In this document: piece by piece, positions 25,868 to 35,257 of the stretch
Position numbering within the stretch: the stretch's first letter is position 1
Layout: the number at the start of each line of letters is the position of its first letter
Source: Haliea sp963974125
Lineage (GTDB): Bacteria > Pseudomonadota > Gammaproteobacteria > Pseudomonadales > Halieaceae
Assembly (NCBI GenBank): GCA_963974125.1
Contig: CAXBCH010000006.1
Location: 1-64,000, forward strand
Direction: 5' to 3'
DNA: 64,000 nucleotides
Notes under the pieces: model-generated
Database searches by the model: none
What the model was told of the DNA's origin: nothing
Seen by the model: only the letters and a program-made list of their open reading frames with translations
Position numbers and translations under genes: made by a program

Positions 25868-28015
25868 CTACTCGAACAGTTCGCCAGCCGCCAGCTTCTG
25901 CCTGGCGATTGCCGGAGGCTCGAAACGCTCGCCGTAGCGGCTGGCCAGCTCTTCGCAGCGAGCGACGAAGCGGTCGACGCCGTAGGTATTGACGAACTGG
26001 ATGAAACCACCGGTCCAGGGCGGTGCACCGATACCCATGATGGAACCGATGTTGCCGTCGTCAACCGTGCGCAGGACACCGGATTCCAGGCAACGCAGGG
26101 ATTCGATCACCTGGCGGAACAGCAGGCGGTCACGCAGATCCTGTTCCGGCGCCGAAACTTCCGGCTGGTAGTAGAGGTCCAGCAGGCCGGGCCAGATGGA
26201 CTTGCCGCCATCGGCGGCGTACTCGTAAAAGCCGCCACCGTGGTGCCGGCCGCCGCGACCGTGCTCGGCAACCAGCGTATTGATCACGCCCCGGGTAACG
26301 CTGCCGTCGCTGAATTTGTCCAGCACGCCCATCTCTTCCCAGGTGGCCTGGGCCTTGATGGTCAACTCCAGGCTCACCTCATCGTAGACTGCCAGCGGAC
26401 CCACGGGCATGCCCACGGCCTTGCCCATGTTTTCCACCAGCACCGGGTGCAGGCCCTCTTTCACCATGCGCACCCCTTCGTCCAGATAGGTGCCGAAAGT
26501 GCGGGAGGTGAAGAAACCGAGCGAATCGTTGACCACGATCGGCGTCTTCCTGATCTGGCGCGCGTAGTCATAGGCCCTGGCCAGGGTCTCGTCACTGGTC
26601 TTCTCGCCGCAGATGATTTCCACCAGCGGCATCTTGTCGACCGGGGAAAAGAAGTGAATGCCGATGAAGTTTTCCGGCGTGCTGCTGGCGTTGGCCAGTT
26701 CGGTGATTGGCAGGCTTGAGGTATTGGAGCCCCACACGCCCCCCGCGGCCAGCTGCCCTTCCAGTTCGCGGGTAATCTTGTGCTTGAGCTCCATGTTTTC
26801 GAACACGGCCTCGACGATAAGGTCACAGCCGGCGAGATCGTCGTTGCTGGCAGTCGCCAGGATCAGGTCCAGCACCTGCTGCTTTTTCTCCTCACTCATC
26901 TTGCCGCGCTGCACCCGCTTCGCCAGCAGGCCCTCGCTGTAGGCCTTGCCCTTTTCCGCGGCCTCGACCGAGATATCCTTGAGCACCACCTGGATGCCGG
27001 CCATGGCGGAGACATAGGCAATTCCCTGGCCCATCATGCCGGCACCGAGTATGCCCACTTTGGTCACGTTCTGGGGCGGCACACCCTCGGGCCGGCTGCC
27101 ACCGCGGTTGATGCGGTTCATGGCGAAGAAAAAGGTGGAGATCATGTTCTTGGCGACCGGCGTCATGGCCAGCCAGGTCAGGCCGCGGGACTCAATCTTC
27201 AGCGCGGTATCGAAGTCCAGCCGCGCCGCTTCCACCGCGCAGTCGAGAATGACTTCCGGCGCCGGCATCAGGCCGCGGGTCTTCTTCCGCAGCATGGCCG
27301 GCGCAATGGTAATGAGCTGCGCCACCTGCGGGCTGGAGGCATTGCCGCCGGGAAGTCGAAAACCCTTGCGATCCCAGGGCTGGACTGCCGCATCGGCATT
27401 GCCCTGCTGCGCCTTGATCCAGGCCTTCGCGGCAGGTACCAGCGCCTCCTGCGACTCCACCAGCTCGTGCACCATGCCCGCCTCCAGAGCGGCCCCGGGC
27501 TCCAGCCGGGTGCCCTCGAGCAGATAGGGCAGCGCCTTTTCCAGGCCCAGCAGGTTGACCATGCGCACCACGCCACCGCCACCGGGCAACAGGCCCAGGC
27601 TCACTTCCGGCAAACCCAGTTGCACGCTGCGGTCGTTGTACGCGACCCGGTAATTACAGGCCAGGGCGATCTCGAAGCCGCCCCCCAGGGCGGCACCGTT
27701 GATTGCAGCAACCACCGGTACCGGCAGTTTCTCCAGTCGCCGCAGGCCGGACTTTACCCGCTCGCCTGCGGCCATGAAGGCAGCCTCGTCACCGGGTTTG
27801 GCCGCGAGCAGGTCATTCAGGTCGCCACCGGCGAAGAACACTTTCTTGGCCGAAGCAAGGACTACGCCGGTGAGACCCTGCTCTGCTTCCAGGCGGGCCA
27901 GGGTCTCATCCATGGCCAATCGATATTCTTCATTCATGGCGTTGACCGGTCCGGTCATGTCCATGGTGACGGTCACGATACCGTCGGCGTCTTGTTCGTA
28001 CTTGAATACACTCAT
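25868..28015 (-). CDS. FadJ/FadB-like multifunctional enoyl-CoA hydratase / 3-hydroxyacyl-CoA dehydrogenase
   Basis: 715 aa beta-oxidation protein. The N-terminal hydratase domain (about residues 1-190) keeps both catalytic glutamates in INGAALGGGFEIALA and GLPEVSLGLLPGGGG. The NAD-binding domain has VGILGAGMMGQGIAY near residue 310, and the dehydrogenase catalytic His lies in GIHFFSPVDKMP near residue 440. Length is near E. coli FadJ (714 aa). Thiolase lies 15 bp upstream in the same operon; together they form the two-subunit trifunctional complex. ATG 28015 is used; GTG 28021 is equally compatible with the AAAGGA site. Confidence 0.93.
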   Translation of the reverse strand: MSVFKYEQDADGIVTVTMDMTGPVNAMNEEYRLAMDETLARLEAEQGLTGVVLASAKKVFFAGGDLNDLLAAKPGDEAAFMAAGERVKSGLRRLEKLPVPVVAAINGAALGGGFEIALACNYRVAYNDRSVQLGLPEVSLGLLPGGGGVVRMVNLLGLEKALPYLLEGTRLEPGAALEAGMVHELVESQEALVPAAKAWIKAQQGNADAAVQPWDRKGFRLPGGNASSPQVAQLITIAPAMLRKKTRGLMPAPEVILDCAVEAARLDFDTALKIESRGLTWLAMTPVAKNMISTFFFAMNRINRGGSRPEGVPPQNVTKVGILGAGMMGQGIAYVSAMAGIQVVLKDISVEAAEKGKAYSEGLLAKRVQRGKMSEEKKQQVLDLILATASNDDLAGCDLIVEAVFENMELKHKITRELEGQLAAGGVWGSNTSSLPITELANASSTPENFIGIHFFSPVDKMPLVEIICGEKTSDETLARAYDYARQIRKTPIVVNDSLGFFTSRTFGTYLDEGVRMVKEGLHPVLVENMGKAVGMPVGPLAVYDEVSLELTIKAQATWEEMGVLDKFSDGSVTRGVINTLVAEHGRGGRHHGGGFYEYAADGGKSIWPGLLDLYYQPEVSAPEQDLRDRLLFRQVIESLRCLESGVLRTVDDGNIGSIMGIGAPPWTGGFIQFVNTYGVDRFVARCEELASRYGERFEPPAIARQKLAAGELFE

Positions 28016-28030
28016 TGTCACTTGATTCCT

Positions 28031-29239
28031 TTAAACGCGCTCGATGATAGTGGAGATGCCCATGCCGCCGCCCACGCAAAGGGACAGCATGGCGCGCTTG
28101 AGGCCGCGGCGCTCGAGTTCGTCCAGCATGATGCTGACCAGCATGCCCCCGGTGGCGCCCAGCGGATGCCCCATGGCAATAGCGCCGCCATTGACGTTGG
28201 TTACCGCGTGCTCGATCCCGAGATCTTTCATGTAGCGCAGGGCAACCGAGGCAAAGGCCTCATTGATTTCCCACAGGTCGATGTCGGAGGCCTGCAAACC
28301 CGCTTTCTGCAGGCATTTCTTCGCCGCCGGGCCGGGGCCGGTCAGCATGATGATGGGGTCGGTAGACAACACCGCGGTGGCAACAATACGACCGCGCGGG
28401 GTCAGGCCCAGATCCTTGCCGGCCTTCTCGCTACCGATCAGCACCGCGCTGCTGCCGTCGACAATCCCGGAGGAGTTGCCGGGCGTGTGCACGTGATTGA
28501 TCTTCTCCAGAGTGGTGTACTTGGCCAGGATCACATCGTCGAAGCCCATCTGCCCCGGCAGGACAAAAGAGGGCTTGAGGCCGGCCAGGCCCTCCAGGGT
28601 GGTATCGGGCTTGATGAAGTCATCGCGCTCGAGGATGGTCAGGCCGTTGCGATCCAGCACCGGAATGACCGAGCGGTCGAAGTAGCCGTTATCCCTGGCA
28701 TGGGCGGCGCGACGCTGGGATTCCAGGGCAAAGGCGTCCACATCATCGCGGCTCCAGCCTTCGAGGGTGGCGATGGTATCGGCACCGATACCCTGGGGCA
28801 CAAAGCCGCTCTTCAGACTGAAAGCCGGGTCCCCACCCATGGGTCCGCCGTTGCTGCCCATGGGTACCCGCGACATGCATTCAACCCCGCCGGCGACCAC
28901 CAGGTCTTCCCAGCCCGACGCCACCTTCTGTGCGGCAATGTTGACGGCTTCAAGGCCAGAGGCACAGAACCGGTCCAGCTGCACGCCGGCCACGGATTCG
29001 TCCCAGTCGGCGTTCTGCACGATCATCTTGGCGATGTCGGAGCCCTGCTCACCCACCGGGGTGACGCAGCCCATGACCACGTCGTCGACATAGGACGTAT
29101 CCAGGTCGTGCCGCGCCTGCAGTGCGCGCAGCAGGCCGGCGCCCAGGTCCACCGGCTTCACCTCGTAAAGGCTGCCGCCAGCCTTGCCCTTGCTGCGCGG
29201 GGTGCGTACAGCATCGTAAATATAGGCACTGTGTGTCAT
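28031..29239 (-). CDS. Acetyl-CoA C-acyltransferase (thiolase), beta-oxidation operon
   Basis: 402 aa degradative thiolase, final step of fatty-acid beta-oxidation. The nucleophilic Cys is C92 in DRFCASGLEAVN; the C-terminal NEAFASVAL, GGAIAMGHPLGATG and CVGGGMG motifs supply the His and second Cys. It is the promoter-proximal gene of a two-gene operon with the FadJ-like protein. GAGG lies 8 bp before ATG 29239. Upstream, TTGCCT and TACACT (minus strand, 29303-29308 and 29282-29287) could be a weak sigma-70 promoter with a short 15-bp spacer. Divergent from the threonine aldolase gene. Confidence 0.94.
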   Translation of the reverse strand: MTHSAYIYDAVRTPRSKGKAGGSLYEVKPVDLGAGLLRALQARHDLDTSYVDDVVMGCVTPVGEQGSDIAKMIVQNADWDESVAGVQLDRFCASGLEAVNIAAQKVASGWEDLVVAGGVECMSRVPMGSNGGPMGGDPAFSLKSGFVPQGIGADTIATLEGWSRDDVDAFALESQRRAAHARDNGYFDRSVIPVLDRNGLTILERDDFIKPDTTLEGLAGLKPSFVLPGQMGFDDVILAKYTTLEKINHVHTPGNSSGIVDGSSAVLIGSEKAGKDLGLTPRGRIVATAVLSTDPIIMLTGPGPAAKKCLQKAGLQASDIDLWEINEAFASVALRYMKDLGIEHAVTNVNGGAIAMGHPLGATGGMLVSIMLDELERRGLKRAMLSLCVGGGMGISTIIERV

Positions 29240-29365
29240 AGGGGTCCTCGTTACTGAGAGTGCTAAAAAAGGAGCCCGCATAGTGTAAGCTGCCGTCGCC
29301 GAAGGCAATGATGCCAGCCGGCAAAAAAATTGACCGAAAGTGACAGCCGAGCAAGGGGAAATCCC

Positions 29366-30388
29366 ATGGACAACCGCATAGACCTGCGCAGCGATACCGT
29401 GACCCGACCGACACCGGCCATGCGCGCGGTGATGGCGGCAGCGCCCGTGGGCGACGATGTCTTCGGCGATGACCCCAGTGTCAATGCCCTGGAGGCGCGG
29501 ATGGCTGCCCTGACCGGCAAGGAAGCGGCCCTGCTGCTGCCCTCCGGCACCCAGAGCAACCTGGTGGCCCTGATGAGCCACTGCCAGCGCGGCGACGAGT
29601 ACATCGTCGGCCAGCACTACCATACCTATTTCTACGAGGCCGGCGGCGCCGCGGTACTCGGCAGCATCCAGCCCCAGCCGCTGCCGGTACAGGCGGATGG
29701 CACCCTCGCGCTCAATGATATCGAGGCTGCGATCAAGGCGGATGATGTCCACTTTGCGCGTTCCCGGCTGATAGCGCTGGAGAACACGCACGGCGGCCGC
29801 ATCATGCCCGACGGCTACACCGGGCAGGTCCGTGCCCTGGCTGACCGCCACGGCCTGCGGGTGCATCTCGACGGTGCCCGCCTGTTCAATGCCGCCGTTG
29901 CCAGCGGCAGGACCCTGGCGGAGCTGGCCGCCAGCGCAGACAGTGTCAGCCTTTGCTGCTCCAAGGGCCTGGGCGCGCCCATGGGCTCGGTACTGGTGGG
30001 GTCAGGCACCTTTATCCGCGATGCCAGGCGCTGGCGCAAGATGGTCGGTGGCGGCATGCGCCAGGCCGGCATTATCGCCGCGGCCATTGACCACGCCCTG
30101 GACCACCACGTCGAGCGGCTGGCGGAAGACCATGCCAACGCGGCGCGACTGTACGAAGGTTTGCGTGAACTGCCGGGTGTTACCAGCTGTGTGGTAAACA
30201 CCAACATGGTCTATATCGAACTGAGCTCGGCGCAACAGGGACTGGATTTGCAGGCGCAGTTGAACCCGGCCGGGATTCTTGTACCCGGGGGCCGGAAAAT
30301 CCGCCTGGTCACGCACCTGGATGTATCCGCCGCTGCCATTGACCGCGTCATCGCGGCCATGGCGCGGGCACTTAACGCGGACCGATAA
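29366..30388 (+). CDS. ltaE: Low-specificity L-threonine aldolase
   Basis: 340 aa PLP enzyme cleaving L-threonine/L-allo-threonine to glycine and acetaldehyde. N-terminus IDLRSDTVTRPTPAMR is diagnostic; the PLP lysine is K200 in LCCSKGLGAPMGS, and HLDGARLFNAAV near residue 167 contains the cofactor-contacting Asp/Arg. ATG 29366 has AAGGGGA upstream. The 3' end overlaps the convergent acyl-CoA dehydrogenase gene by 17 bp. Confidence 0.92.
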   Translation: MDNRIDLRSDTVTRPTPAMRAVMAAAPVGDDVFGDDPSVNALEARMAALTGKEAALLLPSGTQSNLVALMSHCQRGDEYIVGQHYHTYFYEAGGAAVLGSIQPQPLPVQADGTLALNDIEAAIKADDVHFARSRLIALENTHGGRIMPDGYTGQVRALADRHGLRVHLDGARLFNAAVASGRTLAELAASADSVSLCCSKGLGAPMGSVLVGSGTFIRDARRWRKMVGGGMRQAGIIAAAIDHALDHHVERLAEDHANAARLYEGLRELPGVTSCVVNTNMVYIELSSAQQGLDLQAQLNPAGILVPGGRKIRLVTHLDVSAAAIDRVIAAMARALNADR

Positions 30389-31643
30389 ACCCGAACAGGT
30401 GGCCGGCGATCTTGCGCAGCTGGATTTCGTCGGAGCCCTCGGTGATGCGGTAGCGGCGATGGTGGCGGTAATGGTGCTCGAACTGCTTGTAGCGTGAATA
30501 ACCCATGGCGCCGTGCACCTGGATGGCGGCGTCGGCTGCCTCGCAGGCCAGCTTGTTGGCCCTGTAGTTGCAGATCGCCACCTTGTCCGACAGCCGCTCT
30601 GCCACTTCCCGTTTCGACATCTGGTCCATTTCCCCCGCCACCTGGAAGGTCAGGGCCTTGACCAGCTCGTAGTCCGCATGCAGCTCGGCGAGGCGGAACT
30701 GTATCGCCTGGTTGCCGGCCAGCGGCTTGCCAAAGGTATGGCGCTCGCGGGCATAGGCGACGGACTCCGCAATACAGTAGCGCGCGGTACCGAGACTGGA
30801 CGCCGCCTGGCGGATACGATTCTCATGCACAAAGTGCTGTGCCACTGCCAGGCCCAGGCCCGGCTCGCCGAGAATCGCCGACTCCGGCACCCAGACGTTG
30901 TCCACCGCCACCCGGGGATGGTCGGTGGGCATGTTGAAGGTCCACAGCCACTCCTCGATGCGCAGGCCGTCACTGGGATTGGGCACCACAAAACAGGTGA
31001 TGCCGCGGGCACTGCCCTGCCTGCCGTCGCTGCGGGCAAACACCAGCACATGGGTCGCATGGTGCATGCCGGTGGTCCACATCTTGGTGCCATTCAGGCA
31101 CCAGCCGGCCACGCCGTCGCGGGCTTCCGCCACCGCAGTGGTTTCCAGCCAGGTGGCGTCGGAGCCGTGCTCGGGCTCGGTCAGGCCGAAAGCGACACCA
31201 ATCGTGCCCTCGATACTGCCGGGAATAAACGCATCCCGCTGCTGCTGGCTGCCAAAGTCGCGAAACGCCAGGGTGGTGGGAAAGTTGCCGACGATGCTGT
31301 GCTCGTTCTGCAGGTCGCAGTGCAGGCCGATACCCTTGGCCGCCAGGTGCTCCCGGACCACTGCCATGTCGAGGTTGCTGGCATCGCCGCCGCCGTACTC
31401 TGCCGGCAGCGCGAAGCCGAGGAATCCCGCCTCCCGGGCGAGGACCCGGGCCTGCGCCAGCAGGGCCTCCCAATCGGCGTGGGGCAGGCCTTCCCGGTCC
31501 CAGTCCGTGCGCGCATACTCGCGGCGGTGGTCAAAGAAACGCTGGTTGTCGCCGGCGGCTTCCAGGGGTTTCAGCTCGGCTTCGATGAAGGTATCGAGAC
31601 GGGCGAGAAATTCGCCGAGGTGTGCCGGGATCAGCGTGCTCAT
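30372..31643 (-). CDS. Acyl-CoA dehydrogenase
   Basis: 423 aa flavoprotein introducing the alpha-beta double bond into an acyl-CoA. The FAD/substrate region has VAFGLTEPEHGSDATWLETT near residue 150 and the C-terminal region AIQVHGAMGYSRYKQFEH with a terminal RITEGSDEIQ. This is the ACAD11/ACAD10-like branch that is commonly encoded next to a phosphotransferase. Here it follows DUF6285 (ATGA overlap) and the phosphotransferase gene, so a hydroxyacid-CoA or branched-acyl substrate is plausible by analogy with ACAD10/11. Last gene of the seven-gene minus-strand run. Confidence 0.92.
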   Translation of the reverse strand: MSTLIPAHLGEFLARLDTFIEAELKPLEAAGDNQRFFDHRREYARTDWDREGLPHADWEALLAQARVLAREAGFLGFALPAEYGGGDASNLDMAVVREHLAAKGIGLHCDLQNEHSIVGNFPTTLAFRDFGSQQQRDAFIPGSIEGTIGVAFGLTEPEHGSDATWLETTAVAEARDGVAGWCLNGTKMWTTGMHHATHVLVFARSDGRQGSARGITCFVVPNPSDGLRIEEWLWTFNMPTDHPRVAVDNVWVPESAILGEPGLGLAVAQHFVHENRIRQAASSLGTARYCIAESVAYARERHTFGKPLAGNQAIQFRLAELHADYELVKALTFQVAGEMDQMSKREVAERLSDKVAICNYRANKLACEAADAAIQVHGAMGYSRYKQFEHHYRHHRRYRITEGSDEIQLRKIAGHLFGFIGPR

Positions 31644-32053
31644 TGTTTATTCTCCGGAGGGCTCAAGCCCGCCGCAGCAGCCAGCGCGGGCCAGCGCTCG
31701 CAGCCGAGGCGAAAACCGGAATAGCGGGGGTTGTCGATGGCCATCTGCCGCAGGGTGCGCTCGCGCAGGTACTGCAGCAGATCAGGGTCCGGTGCCAGGC
31801 TGCGCTGGCGCAGGGCCAGACTGATGGCGCGGGCCGGTGCATCGCTGTCGCTGCCGGGCAGCCAGCGCGCGCCCGCGGCCGCGTCCAGCGCGCTGATCGC
31901 AGCCCGGCCGCGGAGTTCGCGGCTGACGATGGACAGGCTGTTGGCGGCCACGCGCGTGGTGTAGGCATCGAAGCCCTGCAGCTGCGGCAGTACCTGCTGG
32001 CGCAGGAAGGCCTGCACCGCCGCCAGCAATTCAGTCGGGTCGGTTTGACTCAC
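31640..32053 (-). CDS. DUF6285 protein
   Basis: 137 aa protein of unknown function, predicted mostly helical, with LLAAVQAFLRQQVLPQLQG at the N-terminus and RVAANSLSIVSREL near residue 34. I recognise the pattern as DUF6285, which typically lies between an aminoglycoside-phosphotransferase-like gene and an acyl-CoA dehydrogenase gene, exactly the context here. It may act as an adaptor or subunit of the pair (inference). Start is GTG 32053 with GGAGG 8 bp upstream; the end overlaps the next gene as ATGA, so translation is coupled. Confidence 0.75.
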   Translation of the reverse strand: MSQTDPTELLAAVQAFLRQQVLPQLQGFDAYTTRVAANSLSIVSRELRGRAAISALDAAAGARWLPGSDSDAPARAISLALRQRSLAPDPDLLQYLRERTLRQMAIDNPRYSGFRLGCERWPALAAAAGLSPPENKQ

Positions 32054-32056
32054 GGT

Positions 32057-33088
32057 TCATTCCTCCAGTAGCAGCAGCAGGTCCATTTCCGACTCCGAAA
32101 CCCGGCGGCCAACCGCGGCGCGCTCCAGGGTCGGGTCGGCACCGCTGCGGTACAGATCAATCATGGTCAGGCACACCAGGCCCCAGCCAAGGGCACAGAA
32201 CACCTCCCAGTAGCGCAGGGTTGCCATGTCCGGCGCCCAGCCCGCCACCGAGCGATAGCCTGCCAGCAAATCCTCATAGTCGCCAAAACCGCCCACCGGC
32301 TTCTCGGAACGGCCGAAGCGCCAGACATTGCCGCAGAGATAGCCCAGGTCCTCCGCCGGATCACCGCAGTGCGCCAGCTCCCAGTCCAGCACCGCCACCA
32401 GGCCCTGCTCGTCCACCAGCAGGTTGCCGTTGCGAAAGTCGCCGTGCAGCAGGCAGTGGCGGCTGGGCTGCGGCGCATTGTCAATGAGCCAGTTCAGCGC
32501 CAGCTGGTGTACCGGCGAGCTGTTGCCATGGCGATCCAGCAGGGCCTGCTGCAGTCGCAGCCGCTCCTGCAGGGTCTGGTTGGGAACCTCCGGCGGCAGC
32601 TGGGCCGGGCTGACCTGGTGAATCCGCGCCAGGGTTTCCCCACACTGTCGGGCGAGGTGCCGGCGGGCGCTACTGTAGCGATCATCCGCGAGGATACGCC
32701 CCGGCAGGGCCTCGCCCCGCTCACGGCTCATGATGTACCCCGGCCCCAGCGGCTCCTCCGGCCCCAGCACCCGCAGCACCGTGGGTACCGGCACACCCTG
32801 CGCCGAGGCCAGCGGCAGCAGCGCCGCCTCTGCGGTCAGGGGCAGCTGCGCCAGGGGGGAGTCGGAGTCCGCGGCGGTGGACCCCAGCGGCGAGCGCCGC
32901 AGTATCAGCGGCCTGTCGGCACCGGCAGCCTCGAGATTGAAAGCCCAGGTTTCCATGTTGGCACCGCCGGAAAGACGCTTGAGCCCGGTGATACACTCGG
33001 CACCGCGGGCACCATTGGCGCTGAGCGCCGCGGCCAGACTGGCCGCGTCAACCAGCGCTGCACTGCTATTCACTGATTCAGAATTCAA
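32057..33088 (-). CDS. Phosphotransferase family protein (APH/ACAD10-like kinase)
   Basis: 343 aa kinase-like protein. The ATP-binding N-lobe includes GGANMETWAF and LILRRSP; the catalytic loop is LLHGDFRNGNLLVD (HGDxxxxN) near residue 218, and the metal-binding Asp is in VAVLDWELAHCGDP. In animals and bacteria this family is coupled to acyl-CoA dehydrogenases and phosphorylates hydroxyl groups of hydroxyacyl substrates (ACAD10/11 pathway). That function is inferred here from neighbours. The likely start is TTG 33088, with AAGGTG 7 bp upstream, overlapping the previous gene by 11 bp; GTG 33073 is the alternative. Confidence 0.88.
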   Translation of the reverse strand: MNSESVNSSAALVDAASLAAALSANGARGAECITGLKRLSGGANMETWAFNLEAAGADRPLILRRSPLGSTAADSDSPLAQLPLTAEAALLPLASAQGVPVPTVLRVLGPEEPLGPGYIMSRERGEALPGRILADDRYSSARRHLARQCGETLARIHQVSPAQLPPEVPNQTLQERLRLQQALLDRHGNSSPVHQLALNWLIDNAPQPSRHCLLHGDFRNGNLLVDEQGLVAVLDWELAHCGDPAEDLGYLCGNVWRFGRSEKPVGGFGDYEDLLAGYRSVAGWAPDMATLRYWEVFCALGWGLVCLTMIDLYRSGADPTLERAAVGRRVSESEMDLLLLLEE

Positions 33089-34589
33089 AACGGTTCACCT
33101 TGTCACCTGGTGTTACCCGGCCCTGTTCGCCAACAGGGTCTGACGCCAGCAGACGCTCAAGGGTGGCGACGTCGCCCTTGGGGGTATTGGCGATGAAGCG
33201 GCGACCGTCGCCCATGCGGCCGAGGACAATCCCCCTGCTGGGCCCTTCCTTGTCGAAGGCGACAGCACAGGCATCAATGCTGCCCGCGCCGCTGGCAGCG
33301 GCATCAACCTGCAACCGCGGTGCCGCGTCCAGCGTGGTTTGCAGTTCCGGGCGCGCGAGCGGCCAGGGGCTGGTGCCCGCATCGCGGGAATAAATGCCGA
33401 CCGCGTGCTTGGTCAGGTAGTTGCCGTTGGCGGTCACCATGCCGTGACGCCCCTTGTCTGCCTGCAGCTGCGCCACCATTTCCGCAATGGCGTGCAGCGA
33501 ATAATTGTTGCCGGGGCCGCCGAACAGGGTCAGGCCGCCGGTGACCGTGACGCCGCGCGGATCGTCGACGGCCAGCCCGATGGCGTCGCAGGCGACCTGC
33601 ACCGCGGAGGGGAAGCAGCTGTAGAGATCGAACCGGTCCAGCGCCTCCAGCGACAGGCCCGCCATCTCCAGGGCCGCCCCGGCACAGGCCGCCAGTGCCG
33701 GCGACTGATGCAGGACCGGCCGCTCACTGACATTCCAGATGTCATTGGCTTCCGCACCACCGCGCAGATAGACCCAGCGCGCCGGGTCGATACCCAGCCG
33801 CCGCGCCTCGCCGACGGTGGTCATGATCACCGCTGCCGCCATGTCCACTGCCAGAATCGCATTCATGACTTTGGTATAGGGCCAGGTGATCATGCGGTTG
33901 CCGGACGCCGTATCCAGAGCCTGTTCCGGGGTGACAAAATCGCCGCGCCAGGCGTGGGGATTCTGCGCCGCCACCGCGCTCATGTCGCTTATCAGGCGCC
34001 CCAGACGCTGCAGGTGTGTAGCGCGGTCCCAGCCCCGGGCGTGGCGCAGGGCACTTTCAAACAGCGGGTAGGTATTGATCGGCTCGAACAGGCCGTGGGC
34101 ACGCTCCAGCGCGCTACAGGGCTCCTTCGGCGAGCCCAGCTGGATGGCGGGCTCTTCGCCGCCCTGCTGCCAGTGGCTGATATCGTGACCGGAGGACAGC
34201 GCCGCAAACAGCGTTGCGAACAGCTCACCGCCGGTTAACAGCACCGCGCGCGAAGTACCGGCCACCAGCCGGTCGGCAAAAAAATTCACCATCAGCTGCG
34301 GGGTATTGCCGCCGACATCGGTACTGAAGGTCTGCGCCTGCAATCCCAGGCGCTGGCACAGGGCAGCACCGGGATGGGGCGGCATCAGACCGGCGAGATC
34401 CGGCACCTGGGTTGCGAGGAACGGAATAGTGGCAACCGTGTCGATGCACTGCGCCAGGCCGGCACAGCCGGCATTGTCCACAGCAGCTCGCGATACTGCC
34501 TCCAGTGCATCCAGGGGACTGCGGGCGGCGTCGCGGTCGCGCCAGGTTTGCTGGGCATGGGCGATGAAAATGGGCTGGCTGTCTATCAT
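33078..34589 (-). CDS. Thiolase-fold protein lacking the nucleophilic cysteine
   Basis: 503 aa protein of the SCP-x-like/acetyl-CoA acetyltransferase-like family. Thiolase-fold landmarks are visible (FDLYSCFPSAVQVACDAIG, GLTLFGGPGNNYSLHAIAE near residues 315-370), but the usual active-site Cys position reads STDVGGNTPQLMVN, with no Cys. A C-terminal beta-rich extension (about 405-503), seen in related acyl-CoA condensing enzymes as an OB-like domain, is present. It is therefore probably not a classical thiolase; relatives include aldolases of steroid side-chain degradation and unknown enzymes. It sits upstream of the phosphotransferase in the same run. Confidence 0.8.
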   Translation of the reverse strand: MIDSQPIFIAHAQQTWRDRDAARSPLDALEAVSRAAVDNAGCAGLAQCIDTVATIPFLATQVPDLAGLMPPHPGAALCQRLGLQAQTFSTDVGGNTPQLMVNFFADRLVAGTSRAVLLTGGELFATLFAALSSGHDISHWQQGGEEPAIQLGSPKEPCSALERAHGLFEPINTYPLFESALRHARGWDRATHLQRLGRLISDMSAVAAQNPHAWRGDFVTPEQALDTASGNRMITWPYTKVMNAILAVDMAAAVIMTTVGEARRLGIDPARWVYLRGGAEANDIWNVSERPVLHQSPALAACAGAALEMAGLSLEALDRFDLYSCFPSAVQVACDAIGLAVDDPRGVTVTGGLTLFGGPGNNYSLHAIAEMVAQLQADKGRHGMVTANGNYLTKHAVGIYSRDAGTSPWPLARPELQTTLDAAPRLQVDAAASGAGSIDACAVAFDKEGPSRGIVLGRMGDGRRFIANTPKGDVATLERLLASDPVGEQGRVTPGDKVNRFEF

Positions 34590-34624
34590 TGAGGCTCACT
34601 TGCTGCAGGGAATCGGGTCGGTGT

Positions 34625-35257
34625 TCAGGCCGGGGCGACCGCCTCCGGGCTGGCGGCGGCAAAGGCCGGGAGCTGCTCCAGATGGGCAGCAATGGCACAC
34701 AGGCGCGGGAAGGGCTGCAAATCCTGCTCAAAGCGCCGGGCATTGAACATCTGCGGCAGCAGGCAGATATCGGCCAGGGTGGGACTGTCGCCATAACAGT
34801 AGCGATCACCGGCCACCTGCTGCTCCAGCGCGGCAAACCCCAGCGCGATCCAGTGGTGGTACCAGCCAAGCTTGGCCTCCTCGGATACGCCCAGCATATC
34901 CACCAGGTAACGCTGTACCCGCAGGTTGTTGAGTGGGTGAATATCACAGGCGACTGTCTGCACCATGGCCCGGACCCGGGCACGCCCCAGTGCGTCCGCG
35001 GGCAGCAGTGCCGGCTGTGGATACTCCTCCTCCAGCCACTCGAGAATGGCAACTGACTGGGTCAGCAACTCGCCCTCTGCGGTGGCCAGTGCCGGCACCA
35101 GGCCGAGTGGATTCACCGCCAGATAGTCGGCGTCGCGCTGCTCGTTGGCAACCAGGTTGACCGGCAAGGACGCGTACTCCAGCCCCTTGAGGTTAAGTGC
35201 AATCCGCAGCCGATAGGCCGCGGAAGAGCGGAAGTAGTCGTACAGTTGCAACGCCAT
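34625..35257 (-). CDS. maiA: Zeta-class glutathione transferase, maleylacetoacetate isomerase-like
   Basis: 210 aa GST-fold enzyme. The zeta-class signature SSAAYRLRIALNLKGLEY (residues 11-28) with catalytic Ser is present, followed by NPLGLVPAL and the helical C-terminal domain with CDIHPLNNLRVQRYL. Maleylacetoacetate isomerase acts in tyrosine/homogentisate breakdown, but no fumarylacetoacetase or homogentisate dioxygenase lies in the window, so another cis-trans isomerisation or glutathione reaction is possible. It shares one base with the dienelactone hydrolase-like gene upstream (TGATG). Confidence 0.85.
   Translation of the reverse strand: MALQLYDYFRSSAAYRLRIALNLKGLEYASLPVNLVANEQRDADYLAVNPLGLVPALATAEGELLTQSVAILEWLEEEYPQPALLPADALGRARVRAMVQTVACDIHPLNNLRVQRYLVDMLGVSEEAKLGWYHHWIALGFAALEQQVAGDRYCYGDSPTLADICLLPQMFNARRFEQDLQPFPRLCAIAAHLEQLPAFAAASPEAVAPA

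Noticed and set aside
24766..26079. Longer start for the ErfK-type L,D-transpeptidase
   Set aside because: The extra 97 residues are serine-rich low complexity and cover the FadJ-like gene end; they would bury the signal peptide.
26780..29257. 825-codon plus-strand open frame
   Set aside because: Antisense to the FadJ-like and thiolase genes; His- and Gln-rich translation typical of shadow frames.
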